Below, piece by piece: positions 53,082 through 61,386 of a DNA stretch of 64,000 nucleotides. The translations under genes were made by a program, and so were the position numbers. The notes beneath the pieces were generated by a model that searched no databases, was not told the origin of the DNA, and saw only the letters and a program-made list of their open reading frames with translations. Position 1 is the stretch's first letter; each line of letters begins with the position of its first letter. Origin of the DNA: an uncultured Lachnospiraceae bacterium (lineage in GTDB: Bacteria; Bacillota; Clostridia; Lachnospirales; Lachnospiraceae); assembly GCA_905201915.1 (NCBI GenBank), contig CAJKQE010000003.1, forward strand, positions 1-64,000. The letters are read 5' to 3'.

Positions 53082-54176
53082 CTACATATAATTCATTTCT
53101 GTATCCTTATCAAAGAAATGCATCTTCGATGGTACAAATACAAACTCAATCTCATCACCCACCTGGCTGATTTCATATTTGGATACTCTTGCTACTGCCT
53201 GGCATCCTCCAAACTGGAAATACAGATTGTTTTCATTTCCCATAACTTCTGTATCTGTAATAATTGCCTTCTGACGACTTTCTTTATAAAGCTCCAGATT
53301 TGCCGCATCCATCTTCAAATCTTCACCACGAATTCCAAGAATCATATCTCCTTCTTTTCCGGCAAGTTTCTTCACAACACTTTCTGATAATGCAAATGTA
53401 CTGCCGTCTGCGAATGTAATATTGTTTCCTGTAACTGTCACATCAAAAAAGTTCATCTGTGGAGAACCGATAAATCCTGCTACAAACTTATTTACCGGAT
53501 GATCATAAAGCTCCATTGGCTTTCCTACCTGCTGAATCACACCATCCTTCATAATAACAATGCGGTCTGCCATGGTCATTGCTTCCACCTGATCATGTGT
53601 TACATAAATTGTTGTTGCACCAAGCTCTCGATGAAGCTTACTAATCTCCGTTCTCATGCTGACACGAAGCTTTGCATCCAAGTTAGATAATGGTTCATCC
53701 ATAAGAAATACTTTCTGGTTTTTTACGATTGCTCTTCCTAACGCTACCCTCTGGCGCTGTCCACCGGACAAATTTTTCGGTTTACGATTTCGATATTCCT
53801 GTAATCCTAAAATATCAATTGCCCAATCTACCTTTTTCTTAATCTGGTCTGCCGGCATTTTCATGTTCTTCAGACCATAACCGATATTTTTCTCTACGGT
53901 CATGTGAGGATATAAAGCATAGTTCTGAAATACCATTGCAATTCCTCGATCTCTCGGAGCTACTTCATTTACTTTTTTCCCGTCAATATAAAGCTCTCCT
54001 TCTGTAATCTCCTCAAAACCTGCAATCATACGAAGCGTTGTAGATTTACCACAACCTGATGGTCCTACGAATGCAATAAACTCTTTCTCATTAATCTCTA
54101 AGTTAAAATCATCTACTGATTTTTTCTCTGCACCTGCATATTTTTTTCCAATATTCTTAAATTCAATAAAAGCCAT
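53082..54176 (-). CDS. msmK: Sugar ABC transporter ATPase, MsmK/UgpC-like
   Basis: A 364-aa ATPase with Walker A GPSGCGKST (38-46), Q-loop FQNYALYPHMT (83-93), signature LSGGQRQRVALGRAI (136-150), Walker B VFLMDEPLSNLD (156-167) and H-loop TIYVTHDQ. A regulatory TOBE-like C-terminal domain (about 240-364) is present. MsmK-type ATPases often energise several sugar importers. It is the only importer ATPase found in the window, whereas two full sets of permeases are present. Its gene is 6 nt after the permease gene. Confidence 0.94.
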   Translation of the reverse strand: MAFIEFKNIGKKYAGAEKKSVDDFNLEINEKEFIAFVGPSGCGKSTTLRMIAGFEEITEGELYIDGKKVNEVAPRDRGIAMVFQNYALYPHMTVEKNIGYGLKNMKMPADQIKKKVDWAIDILGLQEYRNRKPKNLSGGQRQRVALGRAIVKNQKVFLMDEPLSNLDAKLRVSMRTEISKLHRELGATTIYVTHDQVEAMTMADRIVIMKDGVIQQVGKPMELYDHPVNKFVAGFIGSPQMNFFDVTVTGNNITFADGSTFALSESVVKKLAGKEGDMILGIRGEDLKMDAANLELYKESRQKAIITDTEVMGNENNLYFQFGGCQAVARVSKYEISQVGDEIEFVFVPSKMHFFDKDTEMNYM

Positions 54177-54182
54177 AATATA

Positions 54183-55034
54183 TTAACCCTCCTTAGAACC
54201 TGTTGAAGTTACACCTTCTACAATCTGTTTTGAGAACAGAGCGTAAATGATCATAACCGGAATCGTAATCAAAGTAATGACAGCAAGCACCTGTCCCATG
54301 GTTGTATTATCATTGGATGTGATGGAGTTCAAACCAATCTGTGCCGTCAGAAGATCACTGGATGTAAATACAAGTGAAGGCCAGAGATAATCATTCCATA
54401 CACCTAAAAATGTAAATACGCTGACTGTTGCAACCACAGTCTTAGACATCGGTAACACCATAGTAAAAAAGTATTTAGCCGGTCCACAAAAATCAAGCTG
54501 AGCTGCTTCATATACATCATCCGGCAGGCTTACAAACACCTGTCTGAATAAGAAAATATTAAACGGATTTACAATCATCGGTAAAATATAACCAATTACT
54601 GTATTTAAAAGCCCTGCCTTGGCAATAATCAGGAAATGAATGGTGATAACCGTTTCTGTCGGTACAATCAGCAACATCATAATAACCAAAAGCCATTGTT
54701 CTCTAAATGGAAAATTCACCTTTGCAAGTGCATATCCTGCCAAACCATTCACAATAATTCCAAGTACAATGAGAACTGCCGCATATAGCAGAGTGTTCAG
54801 CATATATCTTAAAAAATTCGTATCCGTAAGAATTGTAATATAGTTTTCAAAATAATTTCCGTTTAATGCCGGCGGAATAAAAGCCGCCAGTGAATTCATA
54901 TCTGCTGTAATTGCTGCATCCGGTTTAAAGGAATTTGCAATCATCCAAATAACCGGAAATAAGAAAAACACAGATAACACCAAAAGAAATATAATCAAAA
55001 TCCAATTAACTGTTTTTTGCTTTCTTGTCAACAT
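54183..55034 (-). CDS. Sugar ABC transporter permease (MalG-like)
   Basis: A 283-aa permease with six TM helices. The ATPase-contact loop is YEAAQLDFCGPAKYFFTMVLPMSKT (about 180-204). The start overlaps the upstream permease gene by 29 nt but has its own GGAGAAAAAAC site before ATG 55034, so this is a real overlap rather than a frameshift. It partners the permease at 55006 and the ATPase at 53082 in sucrose or fructo-oligosaccharide import. Confidence 0.92.
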   Translation of the reverse strand: MLTRKQKTVNWILIIFLLVLSVFFLFPVIWMIANSFKPDAAITADMNSLAAFIPPALNGNYFENYITILTDTNFLRYMLNTLLYAAVLIVLGIIVNGLAGYALAKVNFPFREQWLLVIMMLLIVPTETVITIHFLIIAKAGLLNTVIGYILPMIVNPFNIFLFRQVFVSLPDDVYEAAQLDFCGPAKYFFTMVLPMSKTVVATVSVFTFLGVWNDYLWPSLVFTSSDLLTAQIGLNSITSNDNTTMGQVLAVITLITIPVMIIYALFSKQIVEGVTSTGSKEG

Positions 55035-55902
55035 GTTTTTTCTCCTTTCCTTTTGTCAGCACATTCTGGATAATGGTTAAAATAACCACAAATACCGTAA
55101 ATACAATTGCCATTGTAGACGCAAGTCCCATCTCCCAGTTCATGGTACCTGTCTCATAAATATCATAAACAAGGGTATATGTGGAATGATCCGGTCCACC
55201 GCCTGTCATAACCATTGGCTGTACAAGCATACGGAATGCTCCGATTGTTACCGTAATGAATACGAATACACAAAGTGGTTTCAATTCCGGAAGTGTAATA
55301 TCTTTGAATTTCTGCCATGCGCTTGCATGATCCAACTCCGCTGCTTCGTAAAGTGCCGGATTGATATTTTGAAGTCCTCCAAGGAAAATAATCATCTGAT
55401 ATCCTACACCCTGCCATACACTCATTACTGCAATAGACGGAAGTGCCTGTTTTGCACTATATATAAACGGTTGTGCCTGAATTCCGATTTGTGACAGCAT
55501 CGTATTTAAAATTCCCTCCGGACTATAAATGTCCATCCATAATGTTGATACAACTGCCAGTGACATAACAACAGGTATAAAAAATGCTACTTTAAAATAT
55601 TTTTTACAATGGGTCACCTTATTAATTCCAAGTGCAAGAAGCAGAGCACCAATACACTGGAATGGAACAATAATCAGTACAAATTTTACCGTGTTGAAGA
55701 ATGCTTTCAAAAAGAGTTCATCTTTGAATATATTTGCATAGTTCTTCAACCCAACAAAGCTTGTCATATCTGGATTCAAAGCAAAATAATCAGTAAAACT
55801 AAAAATAAATGTCAGCGCCATTGGTAAAAAAAGGAATAAAGTAAGTAATATCAGCGCTGGTCCAAAAAACGCCATTCCTAAAATTGATTCTTTTTTCTTC
55901 AT
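55006..55902 (-). CDS. Sugar ABC transporter permease (MalF-like)
   Basis: A 298-aa permease with six TM helices and the EAA-type loop YEAAELDHASAWQKFKDITLPELKP (about 189-213). The basic C-terminus KGKEKKHVDKKAKNS overlaps the start of the partner permease. The gene starts 1 nt overlapping the stop of the binding-protein gene (TAATG), showing translational coupling. Confidence 0.92.
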   Translation of the reverse strand: MKKKESILGMAFFGPALILLTLFLFLPMALTFIFSFTDYFALNPDMTSFVGLKNYANIFKDELFLKAFFNTVKFVLIIVPFQCIGALLLALGINKVTHCKKYFKVAFFIPVVMSLAVVSTLWMDIYSPEGILNTMLSQIGIQAQPFIYSAKQALPSIAVMSVWQGVGYQMIIFLGGLQNINPALYEAAELDHASAWQKFKDITLPELKPLCVFVFITVTIGAFRMLVQPMVMTGGGPDHSTYTLVYDIYETGTMNWEMGLASTMAIVFTVFVVILTIIQNVLTKGKEKKHVDKKAKNS

Positions 55903-57224
55903 TATTTTTTCTTATAACGTTCCAGTTTCGCGTTAATCCTTTCTACAGATTTATCCATTTGTGTCTGGGTATCTTTTCCTCCCAAAGCAACACTTTCGAG
56001 AAGTTGTTGGAAAGAAGTACTTACCTGCGGATAAACAGGTGTCTTCGGTCTCGGGTGTCCATATTTACTCAATTGCTCATAAAGTGCATTATAGTTTTCA
56101 TCCTCCTGGAAAATCGCAATCTGCTCAAATGCTTCATAAGTTGAAGGAAGTGACTTTGCAGTTTCCCACATATTCACACCGCTTTCTACACCGCTCATCC
56201 ATTTTACAAGCTCAGTAGCTCCCTCAATTTTTTCTGTTGTAGCGGATGCTGCAAATGCCCAGGAACCTGTCGGTGTATATCGTTCTCCGTTCCACTCATC
56301 TCCTACAACATAAGGAGCAACTCCTAAATTCAAATCCGGATAACTTTCATACACAGTATTTACTTCCCATGCACCATCAAATTTAAAAGCTGCTCTTCCA
56401 CTTTCAAATAAGAATTCAATTGGTGCTTCTGACATATACTCTTTTTCCACAATCTGTCGGAAATAATTCATCGTCTCTGCATTTTCTTCTGAATTAAAAT
56501 ATCCTTCTACTGTAAGCCCATCTTCGCTGACAAGATTTCCACCATTTGCCCAAATAAACGGTGCATAATAGTAAATACTTGTCTCCCCTACAGGAAACGT
56601 CATATCAAGTGGGTATCCTTTTTTCTCTTTCATAATTGGTTTTAATTTTTCCAAAATATCCATAAATTCCGTTGTCGTCCACGGATGATCTGCATCCGGA
56701 ACCTCAATTCCAGCCTCTTTCAAAATATCTTTATTATAATAAAGACCTACGCTGGATTCCATCACTCCCAAAGCATAGAGTTTCTCATCATAAGTTCCTT
56801 GATCAATGATAGATTCCAAATATTTCCCACGTTCCTCTTCTGTCAACGGCGCCAATGGCTGAATGATATTATTCTTTGCATAAGCTGCTACATTAGGCCC
56901 ATCCAGCGTCAGCACATCTGGTAAATCTCCGGAAAGCACGGAAGAATTAATCTTATCTGAATAACCTCCTCCACTGTCATTTCTTGGGATAAATTCAATA
57001 TCTGCAAAATACTTTCCATTGTATTTCTCATTAAAGCTTTCTACAGACTCTCTGTATACCTTCCCCTCCAGTGTGTCCTCAATACTATGTACCCAGATTG
57101 ACAGATACTCTTCTCCTTCTTCATATCCTTTCACATCTCCTGGATGAACTTCTTTTTTCTGACATCCTGTCAGACCTCCGACTGCAAGCAGTCCAGCCAG
57201 AAGCAGATACTTTATTCGCCTCAT
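55902..57224 (-). CDS. Sugar ABC transporter substrate-binding lipoprotein (sucrose operon)
   Basis: A 440-aa family 1 binding protein. Lipobox VGGLTGC places the acylated Cys at residue 21. The body has the family segments GDLPDVLTLDGPNVAAYAKNN (near 98-118) and EFLFESGRAAFKFDGAWEVN (near 265-284). It is the first gene of the operon; GGAGGAG lies just before the ATG. Operators overlapping its promoter are targets of the divergent LacI protein. Sucrose or short fructans are the likely ligands. Confidence 0.9.
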   Translation of the reverse strand: MRRIKYLLLAGLLAVGGLTGCQKKEVHPGDVKGYEEGEEYLSIWVHSIEDTLEGKVYRESVESFNEKYNGKYFADIEFIPRNDSGGGYSDKINSSVLSGDLPDVLTLDGPNVAAYAKNNIIQPLAPLTEEERGKYLESIIDQGTYDEKLYALGVMESSVGLYYNKDILKEAGIEVPDADHPWTTTEFMDILEKLKPIMKEKKGYPLDMTFPVGETSIYYYAPFIWANGGNLVSEDGLTVEGYFNSEENAETMNYFRQIVEKEYMSEAPIEFLFESGRAAFKFDGAWEVNTVYESYPDLNLGVAPYVVGDEWNGERYTPTGSWAFAASATTEKIEGATELVKWMSGVESGVNMWETAKSLPSTYEAFEQIAIFQEDENYNALYEQLSKYGHPRPKTPVYPQVSTSFQQLLESVALGGKDTQTQMDKSVERINAKLERYKKK

Positions 57225-57270
57225 AGTCTCCTCCTTTTCGCTTCTGTTACCTTCTATATTCCACTTTTAT

Positions 57271-57295
57271 AACCGGTAAAGTAACCGGTTACTTT
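57271..57295. promoter_or_regulatory. LacI-type operators at sucrose operon promoter
   Basis: Two CCGG-centred sites: AACCGGTAAA (CCGG at 57273-57276) and the perfect 18-bp palindrome AAAGTAACCGGTTACTTT (57278-57295). Their centres are 12 bp apart. They lie from about +2 to +26 of the minus-strand promoter, where bound repressor would block initiation or clearance. Confidence 0.8.
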
Positions 57296-57303
57296 ATAGT
57301 TTC

Positions 57304-57332
57304 ATACTAGCAAACTTCCATACATTCGTCAA
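57304..57332 (-). promoter_or_regulatory. Sigma-A type promoter of sucrose/fructan operon
   Basis: Minus strand -35 TTGACG (57332-57327), 17-nt spacer, -10 TAGTAT (57309-57304) with TGC upstream of it (extended -10). The leader to the binding-protein ATG is about 70 nt and contains the operators. Confidence 0.7.
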
Positions 57333-57405
57333 GAAATATTCTCTTTCTTATTTCATTTTCAGAATAATTCACAATTCTACTCTTTCATTTTTATTACATT
57401 ATTAC

Positions 57406-57440
57406 AAAACCGGTTACTTAACCGTTTCTTTTACCGGTTA
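57406..57440. promoter_or_regulatory. LacI-type operator array before the regulator gene
   Basis: Three sites centred 12 bp apart: AAAACCGGTTACTT (CCGG at 57410-57413), a degenerate AACCGTTT (57420-57427) and TTACCGGTTA (57431-57440). They lie just upstream of, and touch, the -35 of the regulator promoter, so autoregulation is likely. The motif is the same as at the operon promoter. Confidence 0.7.
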
Positions 57441-57443
57441 TCC

Positions 57444-57472
57444 TTGTTTCAATTTTTCTTTTTTGCTATACT
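57444..57472 (+). promoter_or_regulatory. Promoter of LacI regulator gene
   Basis: TTGTTT (57444-57449), 17-nt spacer, TATACT (57467-57472) preceded by TGC (extended -10), 33 nt upstream of the ATG. Confidence 0.6.
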
Positions 57473-57505
57473 ATTTATAAGATTCTCAAAGGAGGGAATT
57501 TTTAA

Positions 57506-58531
57506 ATGAATAAAAAAAATATAACTTTTAGCGATATTGCCGAATACACACATTTTTCAAAAACCACAATATCCCGCTATTTTAACAATCCTGATTCTTT
57601 GACATTAGAAAATCAACAGATTATTGCAGATGCTTTGGAAGCTCTTAACTATAAAGAAAATAAAGTGGCACGCATTCTCGCCAACGGAAAAACAGAATTT
57701 ATAGGCATCATTATACCTAACTTATATATGCATTATTATTCTGCCATTCTTGATCAAATCCTTTCCACTTATGAAAAATATGGCTACAAATTTCTTGTAT
57801 TTACCGTAAAAGATAATGAAGAAACAGAAAGAAAATACATTCAAGAACTGCTTGCCTATAAAATTGAAGGCATGATTATCCTAAGTCACAATCTTACCTC
57901 AAAAGAACTGGCTTCCTACAACATTCCAATCGTAGCGATTGAGCGTGAAGACAAGCATATTTGCAGTGTGAACACAGACAACTATATGGGAGGCGTGCAA
58001 GCAACAAGTCTTCTTGCAAAATCCGGCGCAGAGATACTAATCCATATTAATGCCGATCTTTCTCCTGAAGTTCCTTCTTATGAACGAATTCATGGATTTT
58101 TAAACACTTGTGCAGAACAAAATCTTCCCTATGAATTAATTCTTACTGATACCGGTCATAGCTATGAAGAAAGTATCGATGTTTTTTATCGTCTTCTGGA
58201 CGAAATTGATCAGAAATATAAAGACAAAGTTAAAGGACTTTTCCTTCCAAATGATACCTTTGCCAATATTATTCTAAATCGTCTCTTCCAGCGATACGGA
58301 AAATTGCCAGATGATTATAAAATCGTAGGATTCGATGATTCTCCGATTTCCAGAGAGTCTGTCATTCCTACAAGTACTGTTGGACAACAGATTGATAAAA
58401 TCGCAGACACTGCTCTACAGATTTTATCAGAACGAATTAAAGAAAATCATAAACGTAAACCACGTACATTTCTCGAACCTGTACATAAAGTTATTACACC
58501 GATTCTTTTAAAACGGGAAACAACAAAATAG
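57506..58531 (+). CDS. LacI-family regulator of sucrose/fructan operon
   Basis: A 341-aa LacI/GalR protein. The helix-turn-helix is ITFSDIAEYTHFSKTTISRYFNN (6-28), where TTISRYFNN replaces the common TVSRALNN, and the hinge is KVARILANGKT (about 53-63). The sensor domain (62-330) has IGIIIPNLYMHYYSAIL and GFDDSPISRESV. It is divergent from the operon, and operators of the same CCGG palindrome flank both promoters. This gives an autoregulated circuit induced by the sugar. GGAGG lies about 10 nt before the ATG. Confidence 0.9.
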   Translation: MNKKNITFSDIAEYTHFSKTTISRYFNNPDSLTLENQQIIADALEALNYKENKVARILANGKTEFIGIIIPNLYMHYYSAILDQILSTYEKYGYKFLVFTVKDNEETERKYIQELLAYKIEGMIILSHNLTSKELASYNIPIVAIEREDKHICSVNTDNYMGGVQATSLLAKSGAEILIHINADLSPEVPSYERIHGFLNTCAEQNLPYELILTDTGHSYEESIDVFYRLLDEIDQKYKDKVKGLFLPNDTFANIILNRLFQRYGKLPDDYKIVGFDDSPISRESVIPTSTVGQQIDKIADTALQILSERIKENHKRKPRTFLEPVHKVITPILLKRETTK

Positions 58532-58566
58532 TTTCTTATTTTATGCTTTTTCATATAATACAAAAA

Positions 58567-58609
58567 GAGCTTATTCAAGATGTGTATTTTTTAACATCTG
58601 AATAAGCTC
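58567..58609. terminator. Bidirectional terminator between regulator and reductase remnant
   Basis: GAGCTTATTCA-A-GATGT pairs with ACATC-T-GAATAAGCTC across a U-rich loop, a 16-bp stem with one mismatch. AAAA (58562-58565) provides a U-tract for the minus strand, and ATCTTTTT follows on the plus strand. Confidence 0.8.
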
Positions 58610-58632
58610 AATTATCTTTTTGACTAATGACT

Positions 58633-59034
58633 TTACAGTCCTTTTCCAAGTTCATAAGCATCCTGCATAACAGCAATATGACTCAAAGCATCTTTAGCTT
58701 CTTCAATTCCTCCTCCTGTAACAATTCCTTTTAAAGATGCCTTTTCAAAACAATCTACCCATCCCTGCAAACCATTATATGCCTTATCAAATACTAATTT
58801 TCCATCTTCAGCCGCAGTAGCAATCATATAAATATCTCTAAAAGCATAATCTGATGAATACAATGGATTCAGTCTGTCAAGAAGAGTCTTCATCTGCCCA
58901 CACATTTCATAATAATAAATCGGCGTTGCATATACAATGACTTCTGCATTTTTTACCTTTTCCATAATATCTGCCACATCATCTTTTATCACACATACAC
59001 CTGTTTTCTGACAGGTCAAACAGACTATATCCAT
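58633..59034 (-). pseudogene. Flavodoxin-fold NAD(P)H-dependent FMN reductase, N-terminally truncated
   Basis: A 133-aa ORF matching the C-terminal part of the flavodoxin-like reductase family: CLTCQKTGVCVIKDDVADIMEKV, then EVIVYATPIYYYEMCGQMKTLLDR. The first 45-55 residues, including the FMN phosphate loop (GSPRKNGNT-like), are missing. Upstream in the same frame, five codons before the ATG, is a stop (TAG); the other frames do not restore the lost part. There is no good ribosome site. The truncation coincides with the beginning of the accessory four-gene set, so it is probably a remnant created by insertion or deletion there. A functional short protein cannot be ruled out. Confidence 0.7.
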
Positions 59035-59120
59035 TACTATAAAATTCTTCTAATCGCAAAGCATTTGGTACATCATATCTACATAAAAGTCCTACACACT
59101 TATTCTTTGAAAACACACGA

Positions 59121-59142
59121 ATAAACGCACACGTGCGTTTAT
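59121..59142 (-). terminator. Palindrome overlapping the AAA+ gene stop, possible terminator
   Basis: ATAAACGCAC-AC-GTGCGTTTAT is a 22-bp dyad whose right end includes the TAA of the AAA+ gene. As RNA it is a 9-bp stem with loop CGTG, followed by a weak U-rich tail. It may terminate the four-gene transcript or be a protein-binding site. Confidence 0.45.
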
Positions 59143-60242
59143 ATAATATCTTCTTCCTCTATTCGTATTAAATCTTCTTTGGATACCTGCTTCATTTTAA
59201 AAATTCTCCTTGCTTGCATCATTACTGCATCTTCAAATAGATTTCTTACGAATCTTCCATTTGCAAACTGATCATTTTTATTGACAACGGCATCTTTCAT
59301 AATAGCCTTCAATTTAATAGCTGCCTTTTCTGAAATGACGTAATCATTTATTTTACATATATTTTCAAAAATAGCAACCAACTCATCTTCATTATAATCT
59401 GTGAATTCAATGAATCTATTAAATCTTGATTTGAGTCCTGGATTCGACTCAAAAAATTTATTCATAGGTTCTGTATATCCTGCAACAATCACAACCAAAT
59501 CATCTCTATAATCTTCCAATGCCTTTGTTAACTCTGTGAGACATTCTCTGCCATATGAATCAGAACGATCATTTTCTGTAATACTGTACGCTTCATCTAT
59601 AAACAGAACTCCACCTTTGATAGACTCTATTACTTCCTTCACCTTCAATGCAGTTTGTCCCTGATATCCAGCAATTAAATCTGTTCTAGAAACTTCCATA
59701 AAGTGTCCCTTTGATAACAATCCAAGTTTTTTATAAATCCTTCCAACAATTCGAGCTACTGTTGTCTTCCCTGTACCTGGATTTCCTGTAAAAGCCATGT
59801 GAAGTGTATTTTTTCCAACTGCCAATCCATTACTTCTTCTCATTTTCTGCACAGATTGATACGCAATAAGATCATTCACCTCAGACTTTACTTTTTCTAA
59901 TCCTACTAGATTTTCTAATTCTTCAAGTAATTGATTTAACGTCTTTTCCTCCTTATATTCTTGAATAGCTTCTTTTTCTTTTATTATAATATTTCTCAGG
60001 TAATCATATCCTAGAAAACAAACAAATGATTCTCTCAACGATAATGCTACCGTTTTAATTTTAGAATGCAGATTTTTATCTTCTATGATTTTAACAATCC
60101 TACTATATAACTCAAAAATAGATTTTTCATCTTTATTTTCAACAATTTTCAATGCCAAATTTGAAAGCTTACCTTCACCATTTGCCATAGCATCTAAGTA
60201 TGACGCTGTTTGCAAAAATTTTTCTTTGTATTCCGTCTTCAT
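59139..60242 (-). CDS. AAA+ ATPase, CbbX/SpoVK-like
   Basis: A 367-aa protein. A helical N-terminus (1-105) precedes an AAA+ module (110-345) of the CbbX/SpoVK/EccA clade, opening with LVGLEKVKSEVNDLI. It has Walker A GNPGTGKTT (153-161), Walker B GGVLFIDEA (210-218), sensor 1 VIVAGY (252-257) and arginine-finger region SRFNR (272-276). These ATPases remodel partner proteins such as Rubisco (CbbX) or work with secretion machines (EccA). The start overlaps the stop of the coiled-coil protein gene by 1 nt (TAATG), so the two are made together and probably interact. Its function in the four-gene set is unknown. Confidence 0.9.
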   Translation of the reverse strand: MKTEYKEKFLQTASYLDAMANGEGKLSNLALKIVENKDEKSIFELYSRIVKIIEDKNLHSKIKTVALSLRESFVCFLGYDYLRNIIIKEKEAIQEYKEEKTLNQLLEELENLVGLEKVKSEVNDLIAYQSVQKMRRSNGLAVGKNTLHMAFTGNPGTGKTTVARIVGRIYKKLGLLSKGHFMEVSRTDLIAGYQGQTALKVKEVIESIKGGVLFIDEAYSITENDRSDSYGRECLTELTKALEDYRDDLVVIVAGYTEPMNKFFESNPGLKSRFNRFIEFTDYNEDELVAIFENICKINDYVISEKAAIKLKAIMKDAVVNKNDQFANGRFVRNLFEDAVMMQARRIFKMKQVSKEDLIRIEEEDII

Positions 60243-61372
60243 TAGATAACTCCCATTACATTTAAGATTGTCTGAACAACAAGCAGTCCAACAGTACCAC
60301 CTAAGGCATAATATAATGTTTTTATTTTTCCTTTTAATGCTACTATTTCCTCGTCTACCTTTTGTTCTAATACGTCCGTCTTTTCTACGTGTGCTTGCAG
60401 CTCTTGCTCTATAAAACCTTTTGTCTGATTCATATCTAACAAGAACTGCTGCTTTGTTTCTTCTATTTTATTCTGTAATACAACATCTTGTTGATCTATC
60501 TGTTCCTCCAATGCTCCTATTTTTCTCACTAATTGCTTGTTAATTTGAACTATTTCAACATCCATTTGTTCCACATGATTTTGCAATTTTTGCTCTATAG
60601 CATCTTTTGTCTGATTCACATCTAACAAGAACTGCTGCTTTGTTTCTTCTATTTTGTTCTTTAATGCAGCATCTTGTTGATCTATCTGTTTCTCCAATGC
60701 TCCGGTTTTTTCCACTAATCGCTTGTTGCATTCCTCTAAAATTTTAATGTTATTGCGGATTTCTTCACAAGATTGTTCCAACACTTCCGTTTGTTTTGAA
60801 AGGTCTCTCACATTATCTCGCATCATTTTACAATCGTGCCAAATGGAATCAATATCCATCAAATGTTCAAGTGATTTTAATCTCTCCTGAAAATTTTGTA
60901 ACACACGCAAGATTACTTTTTGCTCTTCTTCCATCTTCTTAATCCCAACATATTCAGCATCTAACTTGCTTTGTTGTAAACTAAGTTTATTTGTATGTTC
61001 CTTTAATTTATCCTGATGTATTCTAACATCATTGCTTGTTTTTTCTATTGATTTTAGATTTGCAACAATGTCACAGATATAATCATGATCCAAGATATCT
61101 ATTGCTTCATATACCTCTTTAAACTCTCTAATGACTCTGTTCATTTCGCCATTAAATTTCACCATATATGTTTGAATAGTATACATTCTTTGGTTTAATT
61201 CTTCCCCTGTTACTTTGTGTTCAAATAGGCCAAAAAGACCACCCTCTGTTTCTACATCATCAATTTCTACAATTTGTGTTTGTGTCTCTCCAAATTTTTT
61301 CAAACTATTTTTTTTTGCGTCAAAGTTATGTCTTTTTTTATTTATTTCCAATAATGTCGTATTTTCATCCAT
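60242..61372 (-). CDS. Coiled-coil, C-terminally tail-anchored membrane protein
   Basis: A 376-aa protein of unknown family. Residues 1-50 are polar; 55-345 are almost entirely predicted coiled coil with heptads (QTEVLEQSCEEIRNNIKILE and similar). One TM helix (about 354-373; ALGGTVGLLVVQTILNVMGV) ends the protein, a tail-anchor layout with the coiled coil in the cytoplasm. Residues 219-280 and 281-340 are a near-identical duplication of 62 residues (see repeat entry). The family is not recognised. It is coupled to the AAA+ ATPase and lies 14 nt after the membrane-effector gene; it might be an adaptor between that protein and the ATPase or a structural sensor. Confidence 0.8.
   Translation of the reverse strand: MDENTTLLEINKKRHNFDAKKNSLKKFGETQTQIVEIDDVETEGGLFGLFEHKVTGEELNQRMYTIQTYMVKFNGEMNRVIREFKEVYEAIDILDHDYICDIVANLKSIEKTSNDVRIHQDKLKEHTNKLSLQQSKLDAEYVGIKKMEEEQKVILRVLQNFQERLKSLEHLMDIDSIWHDCKMMRDNVRDLSKQTEVLEQSCEEIRNNIKILEECNKRLVEKTGALEKQIDQQDAALKNKIEETKQQFLLDVNQTKDAIEQKLQNHVEQMDVEIVQINKQLVRKIGALEEQIDQQDVVLQNKIEETKQQFLLDMNQTKGFIEQELQAHVEKTDVLEQKVDEEIVALKGKIKTLYYALGGTVGLLVVQTILNVMGVI
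60368..60718 (-). repeat. In-frame 186-bp tandem duplication in the coiled-coil gene
   Basis: Unit 1 codes residues 219-280 (60533-60718) and unit 2 residues 281 to about 335 (60368-60532). Runs such as AACAAGAACTGCTGCTTTG occur in both at a 186-bp distance (for example starting at 60419 and 60605 around TTTTGTCTGATT). Synonymous change is low, so the duplication looks recent or gene-converted. Period 62 aa is not a whole number of heptads (8.86), which would shift the coiled-coil register. Confidence 0.85.
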
Positions 61373-61386
61373 TTTTCTTTCCTCTT

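Noticed and set aside
55006..55034. 29-nt overlap of two permease genes considered as a frameshift in one gene
   Set aside because: Each frame is a complete permease with its own six TM helices, and the downstream gene has its own GGAG ribosome site.
57333..57405. AT-rich stretch between the two sucrose promoters searched for a small gene or RNA
   Set aside because: No ORF with a ribosome site or stable structure is visible; it looks like spacer DNA.
60368..60718. Direct repeats considered as a CRISPR-like array
   Set aside because: Only two long units lie inside an intact coding frame, with no short repeats or spacers.
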